In this document: positions 24,714-32,999 of the stretch, piece after piece | Numbering within the stretch: the first letter of the stretch is position 1 | How the letters are laid out: each line of letters opens with the position of its first letter | DNA from: Anaerolineaceae bacterium | GTDB lineage: Bacteria; Chloroflexota; Anaerolineae; Anaerolineales; Anaerolineaceae | DNA: 60,566 nucleotides | Direction of reading: 5' to 3' | Assembly (NCBI GenBank): GCA_003524305.1 | Contig: DQHW01000011.1 | Span: 97,693 to 158,258 of the forward strand | Position numbers and translations under genes: made by a program | Notes under the pieces: model-generated | What the model saw: only the letters and a program-made list of their open reading frames with translations | The model's database searches: none | Told to the model about the DNA's origin: nothing

Positions 24714-25805
24714 TTACCGATCCTGAATAATTCCCACCCTGTTTTTACCAGCCTGTTTGCCTGCATAAAGAGCCTGGTCTGCCTTGCGGATGCAGCTACC
24801 AACCCCGCTGCCTGGTTCACATGCGCCGACACCCAGGGTTATGGTCACGGGAATTTCCAACTCTCTATAAAGAAAGGGCGTCTCGATTATTCTGGTGCGT
24901 ATCTTTTCGGCCACAATTACGCCCCCATCCACATCCGTTTCAGGGAGCATGATCAAGAACTCATCACCACCCCATCTGGCAACTTCATCCTGCTTGCGCA
25001 GGGTTAAACTGATTGCCTCGGCCAGGTTGACCAAAACATAATCTCCACCTGAATGACCGTATTCATCATTTATGTGTTTGAAATTATCCACATCCACCAT
25101 GATCAGAGTGAAGGGTTTACTGCCTCTTTCCATGCGGTTCTTTTCCTGTTCAATGCGGCTCAAAATGATTCGCCGATTCACCAGGTTTGTTACCGGATCA
25201 GTGGTAGCCAAGCCAGCCAATTTTTTATTTGCCTGAATTAACGCTTTTTCGGCATCTGCGGCGGAGGTTTCAAAATAGTGACCGGTGATTGCCAACACCA
25301 CCACTGTGATCACCAAATTGATTGCCGCCAACATCCTCAAGATTTTATCATCCAGCGGCCATAAAGATACATTTTGCCATGAGAGGATGAACAACCCGAT
25401 AATCACGGCCAGAATGGCAAACGCCAGGATACTTTTTACAACCTGATTCCAATAAGAATTATGAAATATTATGGGTATGATCAGCAATGCCATAAAGAAA
25501 AAACCTGATGACCAACCCAATAACCAGGTTGTCAACAAGGCAAAAACGGTGGAATTTAGAACACCTACCAGAAAGGCAGCCTGAATAAAGCCTTGACGAT
25601 TGATCAACAGGATGCCAACCCATATAAGAGCGCAAATGGCGCAGACCAAAACCATTTGCCATACTGATAAGAAGGCAAAAAGCACTGCATATAAAAAAAT
25701 ACAAACCAAACTGATTAGGGAAAAATTTTTCATGACGACCGAAAAGCGAAAATTTTTCGTTCGAGGCAATTCCATCTTTTCAAGCAACAATTGCGACTTA
25801 TCCAT
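24714..25805 (-). CDS. Membrane diguanylate cyclase (GGDEF), tandem paralogue
   Basis: 363 residues. About six hydrophobic helices fill residues 30-180 (for example ISLVCIFLYAVLFAFLSVW and MVLVCAICALIWVGILLI), followed by a short coiled region and a GGDEF domain with RWGGDEFLIMLPE and an RKQD inhibitory site. It therefore reads as an active diguanylate cyclase. Conserved features shared with the next gene (TDPVTNLVNRR against RDSLTNLLNRR, and the central membrane block with IPIIFHN against IPIIFYN) show common origin. It is the promoter-proximal member of the pair. The membrane sensor has no domain name I can assign. Confidence 0.9.
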   Translation of the reverse strand: MDKSQLLLEKMELPRTKNFRFSVVMKNFSLISLVCIFLYAVLFAFLSVWQMVLVCAICALIWVGILLINRQGFIQAAFLVGVLNSTVFALLTTWLLGWSSGFFFMALLIIPIIFHNSYWNQVVKSILAFAILAVIIGLFILSWQNVSLWPLDDKILRMLAAINLVITVVVLAITGHYFETSAADAEKALIQANKKLAGLATTDPVTNLVNRRIILSRIEQEKNRMERGSKPFTLIMVDVDNFKHINDEYGHSGGDYVLVNLAEAISLTLRKQDEVARWGGDEFLIMLPETDVDGGVIVAEKIRTRIIETPFLYRELEIPVTITLGVGACEPGSGVGSCIRKADQALYAGKQAGKNRVGIIQDR

Positions 25806-25978
25806 TAGACCCTTGAAAAGTTAGAAAATCCACCCCAGACTTCAATAATATCGAGAAGCCATTTATTAAATCTCTGGACTTCAGGCGATGAAAAAAAGGC
25901 GGAAACAAATGTTACAATTATTTAAATTATTATATACATTAACTTTACCAAAAGCAAGTTCCCTGGTAATATTCCCGT

Positions 25979-26443
25979 TCATTTTTCAATAATCTGATCA
26001 ATTACCCAACGCTCATCAACAATTTCAAGATTAAATTGGATTTCGCTGCTGGTGTTTTGAAAAGCGATGTTGATCAGGATCTCGCTCTTTTCAGACTCGG
26101 CACTGGTGTCACCTTTTACAATAATAAAACCGGAGATTTCACCAGATGCGGGCAGCAGCTTGGAAGCCGATGCAGCATCAAGTTTGCTCACCAAGGATGG
26201 GGAGAGATATTGTACTGCATAAGCCGGATCTGATGGATAGGCAATCAAAAAAGCGCGGATAACCTCTTCAGGTGTTGAAGGGTATTGAGTTTCAATTCCG
26301 GTGGTTGGTATAGTAAGAATTTCAGGAGTGTTGGTTACCACACTCTCCTGTGGGGTATTTTTAAGCTGACAAGAAGTCAGCGCCAATAACCCCAGCAGGA
26401 GAATAAATGCATTAATGAAATTGCGTCGATATATGTTTTTCAA
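25979..26443 (-). CDS. Small lipoprotein, NTF2-like fold possible
   Basis: 154 residues from a TTG start 5 bases after the stop of the triple-repeat gene, with no Shine-Dalgarno of its own, so probably translationally coupled. Signal peptide with lipobox LALTSC, then a Thr-rich tether (about 15 residues). The remaining 100 residues (STPEEVIRAFLIAYPSDPAY, SPSLVSKLDAASASKLLPAS and a C-terminal FNLEIVDERWVIDQI) have the alternation of a cystatin/NTF2-like accessory fold, but no certain family. It should be anchored on the outside of the cell membrane and may assist the repeat protein with which it is co-expressed. Confidence 0.65.
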   Translation of the reverse strand: MKNIYRRNFINAFILLLGLLALTSCQLKNTPQESVVTNTPEILTIPTTGIETQYPSTPEEVIRAFLIAYPSDPAYAVQYLSPSLVSKLDAASASKLLPASGEISGFIIVKGDTSAESEKSEILINIAFQNTSSEIQFNLEIVDERWVIDQIIEK

Positions 26444-26448
26444 AATAA

Positions 26449-27636
26449 TTAATTGTTCCAGAACCAGTTAAAGGCGTAATAATATCCCGTTTCCAGACGG
26501 ATGGCCAACTGGGCGCTGCCAGCAATAGCAGCCGGAATGGGATAAGTTGCGGTAAAACTGCCGCCATTACCAGAATTAAAAGTGGTGATGGTTGTTCCAC
26601 CGATACCCATGGTGCCGAATGCTCCCATGCGTACGGTGAAGACCTGCCCGGGCGGGAAGTTCACTGCAGAGATGGTTACACTCTGGTCTTTTACGACTGA
26701 AGAGATCGAGAAGGTGGGAATACCGGCATAACCGGCAACAGGTCCACTTGAGGTGGGCCCTGCAGTCGGTGTAGCAGAAGGAGTCACTGTAGGACCTCCA
26801 GGTGTGACCGTTGGGGCAGGTGTAGCGGTCATGGTAGGTGTGCTGGCACTGGTTCCAAATGAAGCGTTGTTGTTGAACCAATCATAACTGTAATATCCAA
26901 GAGGGCTGTCAAGACGAATGGATAGTTTCTCGCGGCTTGCCAGGGCTGCTGGAATGCTGAAGATCTGGGCAACCGAACCACCAGCACCAGAATTCAAGGT
27001 GCCAACCACTGTTCCGCCGATGCCAAGGGTGCCATATTCGCCAATTCGAACAGTGAAGGTTTGTCCGGCAGGGTAATCTTTGGTCACGATGGAAACGCTG
27101 ACTCCCTGTTGTACCCCTACGATATTTATCGTCGGGATGACACCTTTATAAGTCGAAGTTGGTTTGGGTGTGGGGCTTGGACCAGGTGTTTTTGTGGGGC
27201 CGGCTGTGGCAGTCGGACCAGCAGTTGAGGTGGCGGCTGATGCGTTATTGACAAAAAAGTCATAAGCATAATATCCTTGGGGACTATCAAAACGTATGGC
27301 AATTTTTGAAGCGCCAGCCAACGAAGCTGGAATATTATAGGTGGCTGTAAACGAGGTGCTGGAAGAAGGTTCCTTAGTGCCGACAACCGTTCCGCCGATA
27401 CCAAGGGTACCAAACGGTCCCATGCGTACGGTAAAAGTCATGTCAGCCGGGAAGTTTACCCCCGAAACCGTGACGCTGACATCCTGGTTTACAGAAACGA
27501 TGGTCGTTAAGGGTATTCCTGAAGCAGCTCCAGGGGTATAGCCTGCCAGGAGCATGACCAAAACCATGGTTAATATCACAATCGTTCTGGCAGCTTTTTT
27601 CTGAAACATAAAATTCCCGATAGTTGAAAGTTCCAT
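26449..27636 (-). CDS. Secreted protein with three copies of an unassigned 90-93 residue domain
   Basis: 395 residues from ATG at 27636, supported by AGGAG 8 bases upstream. A signal peptide (ARTIVILTMVLVMLLAG) ends around residue 40. Three repeats follow at residues 41-133, 167-259 and 306-395, joined by Pro/Thr-rich linkers of 33 and 46 residues; the third ends exactly at the C-terminus. Each repeat begins IP-(L/T), has FTVR-(M/I)-G, FGT-(L/M)-GIGGT, then IPA and a closing aromatic cluster such as GYYAYDFF or GYYSYDWF with NN. No membrane anchor or sorting motif is seen. I do not recognise the domain. The gene is followed by a small lipoprotein. Confidence 0.8.
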   Translation of the reverse strand: MELSTIGNFMFQKKAARTIVILTMVLVMLLAGYTPGAASGIPLTTIVSVNQDVSVTVSGVNFPADMTFTVRMGPFGTLGIGGTVVGTKEPSSSTSFTATYNIPASLAGASKIAIRFDSPQGYYAYDFFVNNASAATSTAGPTATAGPTKTPGPSPTPKPTSTYKGVIPTINIVGVQQGVSVSIVTKDYPAGQTFTVRIGEYGTLGIGGTVVGTLNSGAGGSVAQIFSIPAALASREKLSIRLDSPLGYYSYDWFNNNASFGTSASTPTMTATPAPTVTPGGPTVTPSATPTAGPTSSGPVAGYAGIPTFSISSVVKDQSVTISAVNFPPGQVFTVRMGAFGTMGIGGTTITTFNSGNGGSFTATYPIPAAIAGSAQLAIRLETGYYYAFNWFWNN

Positions 27637-27699
27637 TTTATCCACTCCTGTTCGTCTTAGTAGACGACAATGCATAATACTAAGTGAAACCTTAGTATA

Positions 27700-27729
27700 G
27701 CGCGAAATTCATAATTTCGCGCATTTTTT
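27700..27729. other. Perfect hairpin between two surface-protein genes
   Basis: GCGCGAAATT (27700-27709), CAT loop, AATTTCGCGC (27713-27722), then a T run on the plus strand only. Both flanking genes run leftward, so the T run is on the wrong side for a terminator of the upstream gene. It could end a rightward antisense transcript or be an operator. Confidence 0.4.
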
Positions 27730-27747
27730 ATTTTCAATCCAGCAAGG

Positions 27748-28995
27748 TTAAGGATGGGTAATACGAACAGCCATCCACTGGGCAAAGTCATCTGTAGAGT
27801 CAGACTTGCTTGTAACCTTCAAGAAGAAGATTACATTTTGCCCATCCAATGCTGAAAGATCAATACTAACCTGGGTTAAGGTATTATCAGGAACCTTATC
27901 CCATGTACCTAATGACGTTACAGTTTCTGTGCCATTTATCTTGTAAAGTAGTTCAAAAGTGACAGAACATTTAGGTTTATTGGCCGTACAAAGCAGGGCA
28001 GCTTTGAATTGATCACCAGAATGAATTAGAAATTGAGGGAACTGTCCCTGGATAAATCCATCACCTCCAATTGCCGGGATGGTGATCAAAGTACCTTCGT
28101 CATCCAATACTCCGTTTTCAAGAATTGGCGAGAAAGTTCTTGTAATAGTGCCATTTTTATAATCATATCCAGTGGTGGGGCAAGTAATAAAAGAGGCATT
28201 GGTACGCCACTGTCCAGAACAATAATTAGCGACAAAATCATAAATAGTATATGGGTCGTGATTAGGTGGAATGCTGGTCACTTTAATTTTTACCGACAAA
28301 GCGGTTCCAGGTGCGGTTCCAACTCCAAAAGTGCTGGAATTGGGTCCCGAGATCATCCAGTTGGAGGTAAAGCTACCCGTGGTACTTGGAGAGATCATAT
28401 CAACAGTGAGGTCAACGGTTTCACCAGGTTTAACTGTATTGGTAAAAGCCACTGATGCAGGGGCGCTAAACGAGTCGCCGCTCTGAAAAATAAGTGAATA
28501 AGCTGTAGTCCAGTCGCAAGAACCGGTATTCTTAATCCGCCAGGTTTTATAAAAACTTTGGCCGGCATAAACAGTTGAGTTATCAGGCATGGTTACATCA
28601 GTCACAAATTCCGCCTGATTGCATGGGGTTGGAATAGGGGTTTTAGTTTTGGTTGGCGTTGGTGTAACGGGGGTGGACGAAAAAAGGGGTGTGAAAGTCG
28701 CCGATGGGGAAAATGTAAACGTCGAGGTTGGTGTGGATGTATCAGTCGGCGTCACAGTAATTGTAGGAGTCTCAGTCACCGTGGGAGTTGAAGTATACAT
28801 GGCAATTTGGGTGGCTTCAGCGATAAGCGTGCCGACTGCAATTTGAGTCAATCTGGTAGATACCGTAGCCCACATTACAGTCGCCACCTGACCGGGTTTA
28901 GGTTCTTCAGTGGATGACATGGATACATTGCAGGCAGCCAGCAATAAACCTGAGACCAGCACTCCAATAAGAGTTTTTAATAGCGTCGCCTTCAT
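27748..28995 (-). CDS. Lipoprotein with NBR1-like Ig domain, paralogue of the 16.9-kb gene
   Basis: 415 residues from ATG at 28995, which has GAGGAG 6 bases upstream; an in-frame ATG seven codons before lies ahead of that site. A signal peptide ends in LLLAACN. A long Thr/Pro-rich linker (about residues 60-130) precedes an NBR1-like Ig domain with FYKTWRIKNTGSCDWT and KPGETVDLTVDMISPSTTGS. The C-terminal region has Cys pairs (YCSGQW, ITCPTTG, CTANKPKC) and ends DFAQWMAVRI, matching DWAYWVNPRI in the paralogue. The two therefore share all domains in the same order. Expected as a lipid-anchored surface protein. Function is unknown. Confidence 0.85.
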   Translation of the reverse strand: MKATLLKTLIGVLVSGLLLAACNVSMSSTEEPKPGQVATVMWATVSTRLTQIAVGTLIAEATQIAMYTSTPTVTETPTITVTPTDTSTPTSTFTFSPSATFTPLFSSTPVTPTPTKTKTPIPTPCNQAEFVTDVTMPDNSTVYAGQSFYKTWRIKNTGSCDWTTAYSLIFQSGDSFSAPASVAFTNTVKPGETVDLTVDMISPSTTGSFTSNWMISGPNSSTFGVGTAPGTALSVKIKVTSIPPNHDPYTIYDFVANYCSGQWRTNASFITCPTTGYDYKNGTITRTFSPILENGVLDDEGTLITIPAIGGDGFIQGQFPQFLIHSGDQFKAALLCTANKPKCSVTFELLYKINGTETVTSLGTWDKVPDNTLTQVSIDLSALDGQNVIFFLKVTSKSDSTDDFAQWMAVRITHP

Positions 28996-29099
28996 TAGAG
29001 ACTCCTCATCGTCCATAATCAGACGAATTTCCCGGCAAATATGTTCCTCGTTAATACGGTAAAATGGTTCATCTATTTTAAAGGATTTATATCATTATT

Positions 29100-30017
29100 A
29101 TGACAGATTTTCTTATGAGTATGGGCAACTTCCAGGGAGAATTCTATGCCCTTGGTGCAGCGTTATTATGGGCGCTATCTTCCATTCTTTTTAAAACCCT
29201 TGGAAAAACCATCCGTCCGCTAGAATTAAACCTTATTAAAGGTATTTCAGGGTTCGTTCTTTTTGCGATCACCAGCCTGGTCATTGGTGAAATCTTCACT
29301 TCCATCCGACCGGCAGCAGTGTTTGCCCTCGCCATCAGCGGTGCAGTGGGCATTGGTTTTGGTGATACCATGTTTTTTGAAGCCATTAACCGCCTTGGGG
29401 CAAGACGCTCGTTATTGATTACCATCCTTGCGCCGCCTATGACGGTCATTTTTGCATGGATATTTTTACGCGAATCTTTGAGTATGGCAGCCTGGATTGG
29501 GATTTTGATCACCATCCTGGGGGTTGCGTGGGTAATCACTGAAAAAAACAAAAATGAGCAAGAAGAAAACAAGTTTACCTGGTTGGGCGTTTTCTTTGGT
29601 TTTTTAGCTGCTCTCACCCAGGCTGGCGGAGCCGTTTTATCTCGCTGGGCACTCACTGAGAGTTCGGTAAGTGCGCTGCAAAGTGCTTTGATCCGGTTGT
29701 TGGCAGGTACGGTTGTGCTGCTTTTGTGGATATTAATCCGCCGCGAGAAGATTGGCGGCTGGCTAAAACCCGCTCCCAAGAAACAGCTATGGGGCATTCT
29801 GACCGCTGTCATCCTGTTTGGCACGTACATTGCCATCTGGATGCAGCAACTTGCTTTTAAATTCACTAACGTGGGCATTGCGCAAACATTGCTGGCAACC
29901 AGCCCCCTCTTTATATTACCGTTATCTGCCCTGCAAAAAGAGAGACTCAGCTTGCGATCTGTTCTTGGGGTGTTGGTTTCAATTGCAGGAGTTGCTTTAA
30001 TCTTTTTGGCCGGTTAA
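29100..30017 (+). CDS. EamA/DMT-family transporter
   Basis: 305 residues, ten hydrophobic segments in two EamA repeats. Repeat one shows ALGAALLWALSSILFK and ends LLITILAPPMTVIFAWIFL; repeat two shows WLGVFFGFLAALTQAGGAVLS and ends QTLLATSPLFILPLSAL. Such carriers usually export amino acids or other small metabolites; the substrate is not known. The first ATG is at 29100, 7 bases after a TTATAT that could be a -10 element, and no ribosome site lies between. It is divergent from the NBR1-Ig lipoprotein. Unlike the DMT gene at 6169 it has no close neighbour on the same strand. Confidence 0.88.
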   Translation: MTDFLMSMGNFQGEFYALGAALLWALSSILFKTLGKTIRPLELNLIKGISGFVLFAITSLVIGEIFTSIRPAAVFALAISGAVGIGFGDTMFFEAINRLGARRSLLITILAPPMTVIFAWIFLRESLSMAAWIGILITILGVAWVITEKNKNEQEENKFTWLGVFFGFLAALTQAGGAVLSRWALTESSVSALQSALIRLLAGTVVLLLWILIRREKIGGWLKPAPKKQLWGILTAVILFGTYIAIWMQQLAFKFTNVGIAQTLLATSPLFILPLSALQKERLSLRSVLGVLVSIAGVALIFLAG

Positions 30018-30024
30018 TGGGCCA

Positions 30025-30360
30025 TTATTTCACCAATGTAAAGACACTTTCCACGCCATCCACAGTGAGGATCAGTTTGTTTTCTTCCACCCGGTAAATA
30101 ATGGTTTGATCAGGAATGGTGCCATCCGTGCTGGCTTTAACCAGAATAGTATTTGGCTCCTGGGTTGTGAATGGCAAAGAGATAGATGTTTTATCATTGC
30201 TCATCACCACATTACCATCATCCTTGAACTGCATGGTAATGCCAGAATCAGGCTCCTGCCAAGTGCCGATCAAAGGATCATCATTGCTGCAGCCTGCGAG
30301 AAAAACGAAACAAAACAGCACCAACAGGGTTCTTGTTATATCAATAGTTATTCGACTCAT
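30025..30360 (-). CDS. Small lipoprotein
   Basis: 111 residues. The signal peptide ends in LFCFVFLAGCSND, a clear lipobox. The 85-residue mature part begins DPLIGTWQEPDSGITMQFKDDGNVVM, read here as two pieces, and continues with alternating strands (IIYRVEENKLILTVDGVE). The GTW start and the strand pattern recall lipocalin-like small beta-barrels (DUF5640-type), but this is a weak match. Its stop lies 8 bases from the stop of the convergent EamA gene. It is a single-gene unit. Localisation outside the membrane is the only firm inference. Confidence 0.75.
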   Translation of the reverse strand: MSRITIDITRTLLVLFCFVFLAGCSNDDPLIGTWQEPDSGITMQFKDDGNVVMSNDKTSISLPFTTQEPNTILVKASTDGTIPDQTIIYRVEENKLILTVDGVESVFTLVK

Positions 30361-30509
30361 GTTATTTCCTCTAGCTTCTCAACAAGTTTACTCATTCATG
30401 CCAAAGATGACAAGCCTTGATTACTGAGAAAAAATATGACCAAATTCCTATTTATTTAAGTTGGCAAATTGATATACTTTACTAGTAATATCCCAATAGG
30501 AGTGGATCA

Positions 30510-31358
30510 ATGAAAAAAGTCGCTATTGTAACCGATTCAACCGCTTATCTTCCACAAGAGTACGTTGACAGTCTGCCCATCGAAGTCATTCCATTAACCG
30601 TTAACTGGGATGGAAATACTTACCGCGATGGAATCGATATAAAACCAAATGAGTTCTACACGCGGCTTTCGAAGAGTTCCACCATGCCCACCACAAGTCA
30701 GGCAACGGTAAAAGATTTTAGTGATGTGTATGAAAAATTAGCAGCCGAAGATTATGATATCCTCACCTTGCCCATCAGTTCGGGCATTTCTGGCACCATC
30801 AATTCTGCCTATCAAGCCCAGAAAATGTTCCCGAAAGCAAATATTGAAATTGTAGATACTAAATTGGTCTCGATGGCACTGGGGTTCCAGGTTTTAGCCG
30901 CCGCACGCGCGGCTAAAGATGGCGCCAGCCTGCAAGAGGCTAAAGAAATTGCCATCAAAGCCTATGACCATATTGGTGTCTATTTTGTAGTTGACACCTT
31001 GAAATACCTGCACGCCGGCGGACGCATCGGCGGCGCCAAACGCTGGGTTGGAACTGCACTTAAGATTAAACCAGTACTTGAAATCCGCGACGGTAAGATC
31101 GAGGCGGTTAAGAGTGTTTACACTTTTAGCAAAGCCCTGGATGAGATGATTAAACTGGTCGAACACGATGTAAATGGCCGCACCCCGGTGCGTATCTCCG
31201 TCTTTCATGCGCTGGCTGATGAAGCCGCACAGACGCTGCTTGATCGCACTGTCAAATATTTCAACGCCGAAGAGGGCATTTTGAGCTATGTCAGCCCGGT
31301 GGTCGGCAGTCATGTTGGCCCTGGCACCATCAGCATTGCTTACATGGCCGGGATGTAA
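30510..31358 (+). CDS. DegV-family fatty-acid binding protein
   Basis: 282 residues, full DegV length. Typical motifs: VTDSTAYLPQEYV at the start, TSQATVKDFSDVYEKL, ILTLPISSGISGT, DTLKYLHAGGRIGGAKRWVG and a closing PVVGSHVGPGTISIAYM. DegV proteins bind long-chain fatty acids; the FakB branch hands them to a FakA kinase for phospholipid synthesis. No FakA is encoded next to it. Start ATG has GGAGTG 7 bases upstream. A strong terminator lies 19 bases after the stop, so it is monocistronic. Confidence 0.93.
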   Translation: MKKVAIVTDSTAYLPQEYVDSLPIEVIPLTVNWDGNTYRDGIDIKPNEFYTRLSKSSTMPTTSQATVKDFSDVYEKLAAEDYDILTLPISSGISGTINSAYQAQKMFPKANIEIVDTKLVSMALGFQVLAAARAAKDGASLQEAKEIAIKAYDHIGVYFVVDTLKYLHAGGRIGGAKRWVGTALKIKPVLEIRDGKIEAVKSVYTFSKALDEMIKLVEHDVNGRTPVRISVFHALADEAAQTLLDRTVKYFNAEEGILSYVSPVVGSHVGPGTISIAYMAGM

Positions 31359-31376
31359 CAAAACTCAGAATTCTTG

Positions 31377-31411
31377 AGAGGTTTTGGATGACTCCAAAAC
31401 CTCTTTGTTTT
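31377..31411 (+). terminator. Rho-independent terminator after degV-like gene
   Basis: AGAGGTTTTGGA (31377-31388) and TCCAAAACCTCT (31393-31404) pair perfectly over a 4-base loop, then TTGTTTTT. Confidence 0.92.
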
Positions 31412-31458
31412 TAATCAGCGTATAATTATTTCACGCATCTTGATAGAGGAGAACCACT

Positions 31459-32787
31459 ATGCCAGAAGGCACTTATCACTTTCCACGTGGATTTTTATGG
31501 GGTACGGCCACCGCCGCCCATCAAGTTGAAGGTAACAATACCAACAACAACTGGTACCGTTGGGAAAAAACACCCGGAAAGATCAAAAATAATGATAGAT
31601 CTGGCCTGGCCTGTGACTGGTGGGGCGGACGCTGGAAAGAAGATCTAATACGCGCAATAGAGAGCGGTCAAAATGCCCACCGCTTTTCCATAGAATGGAG
31701 CCGCATCCAGCCCACTCAAGACACCTGGGATGACATGGCTTTACAAAAATATGTTGAAATGGCGCGTTGGATGGTTAATCATGAGATAACCCCCATGGTG
31801 ACCCTGCATCATTTTAGTGATCCCCTATGGCTGGTTGATCAGGGTGGTTGGGAAAACCCGAATGCACCTGTATTTTTTGCTCGATTTTGCCGAAAAGCCG
31901 TTGATGCATTAAAAGACTATGTCAATTTGTGGGTCACGATCAACGAACCCAATGTATATGTCATGGAAGGCTGGATCGAAGGGTTGTTCCCGCCAGGCAA
32001 GAATAACATCGGTTTGGCTGCCAAAGTGGTGGAGCACCTGGTGAGAGGGCACGCGGCCGCATACAAGATTATTCATGAGTTGCAGCCCAACGCCCAGGTG
32101 GGTGTGGCTGTCAATTACAGAAGTCTAAAACCCGCACATGCCTGGAATCTTCTGGACAAGATGCCTGCAACCTTTCAGAATCAAATCTTCAACAACTCAT
32201 TTCATGGATGTTTAAAAACCGGCGTGTTAAATATGGTGTTGAAAAAAGTGAAAATCCCTGAAGCAGCCGGCACCCAGGATTTCATCGGACTAAATTACTA
32301 TTCACGCGACATCGTACATTTCGATATCATAAAACCTGGCAATCTGTTTGGCAGGCTGGAATACCCAAAAGAAGCCGATCTTAGCAGCACCGGTTTCATC
32401 GCCAACGTCCCCGAAGGCATGTGGGATGGATTGAGGTGGGCGCACCACTTTGAACTTCCCATAATCATTACCGAAAACGGTGTTGAAGATAAAGAAGATA
32501 CTTTGCGTCCGCGCTACATGATCGAGCATCTGCACCAGGTGTGGAAGGCCGCCAATTACAACTGGCGCATCAAGGGATACTTCCACTGGTCGCTGGTGGA
32601 TAATTTTGAATGGGAACGCGGCTGGAGCCAACGTTTCGGCTTGTGGGAGCTGGATTTGAAGACCCAGAAACGCATCCGCCGCAGGAGTGTGGATCTTTAT
32701 GAGGAAATTTGTAAAGAGAACGGCATCTCAAGCCAGATGGTGGAAAAATACACACCAGAGATCTTTACCAAGCTCTTCCCATCATAA
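31459..32787 (+). CDS. Glycoside hydrolase family 1 beta-glucosidase-like
   Basis: 442 residues. N-terminal GFLWGTATAAHQVEGNN is the GH1 signature. The acid/base glutamate is Glu163 in VTINEPNV and the nucleophile Glu339 in ITENGVED, both conserved for a retaining enzyme. The C-terminal FHWSLVDNFEWERGW motif positions the sugar-binding tryptophan and glutamate. No signal peptide is present, so it hydrolyses imported or internal beta-glucosides or beta-galactosides in the cytoplasm. The Shine-Dalgarno is GAGGAG 8 bases upstream. It is transcribed alone, upstream of but probably not joined to the glucan phosphorylase gene. Confidence 0.95.
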   Translation: MPEGTYHFPRGFLWGTATAAHQVEGNNTNNNWYRWEKTPGKIKNNDRSGLACDWWGGRWKEDLIRAIESGQNAHRFSIEWSRIQPTQDTWDDMALQKYVEMARWMVNHEITPMVTLHHFSDPLWLVDQGGWENPNAPVFFARFCRKAVDALKDYVNLWVTINEPNVYVMEGWIEGLFPPGKNNIGLAAKVVEHLVRGHAAAYKIIHELQPNAQVGVAVNYRSLKPAHAWNLLDKMPATFQNQIFNNSFHGCLKTGVLNMVLKKVKIPEAAGTQDFIGLNYYSRDIVHFDIIKPGNLFGRLEYPKEADLSSTGFIANVPEGMWDGLRWAHHFELPIIITENGVEDKEDTLRPRYMIEHLHQVWKAANYNWRIKGYFHWSLVDNFEWERGWSQRFGLWELDLKTQKRIRRRSVDLYEEICKENGISSQMVEKYTPEIFTKLFPS

Positions 32788-32797
32788 AAAATATAAT

Positions 32798-32820
32798 GAG
32801 AGGTCTTTCGAGGACCTCTC
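32798..32820 (+). terminator. Hairpin after the GH1 gene
   Basis: GAGAGGTC (32798-32805) and GACCTCTC (32813-32820) form an 8-bp stem, but the downstream sequence is A/T mixed without a T run. A weak terminator or processing site. The rest of 32788-32999 holds no gene. Confidence 0.5.
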
Positions 32821-32999
32821 AAATTTAATTAAGAATTTTTTCAGATAAACCGTTACCGCTCACGCTTACAATGTTTCTTACATTGCTTTCTGGTATAATT
32901 TTTTTAATATTTCCCCTTGCTGATCAATATAATTCACGATTTCACTTGCAAGGATAATATTGTTTCGCCCCATAAACCTATAAACTATTGTGAGCAAAG

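Noticed and set aside
27637..27747. Cyclic-di-GMP (GEMM) riboswitch ahead of the triple-repeat gene
   Set aside because: The small stems TCGTCT/AGACGA and the 27700-27722 hairpin do not carry the conserved GEMM core sequences.
28619..28846. Plus-strand open frame made of repeated valine and glycine words
   Set aside because: It is the complement of the Thr/Pro-rich linker of the NBR1-Ig lipoprotein, so it is a shadow.
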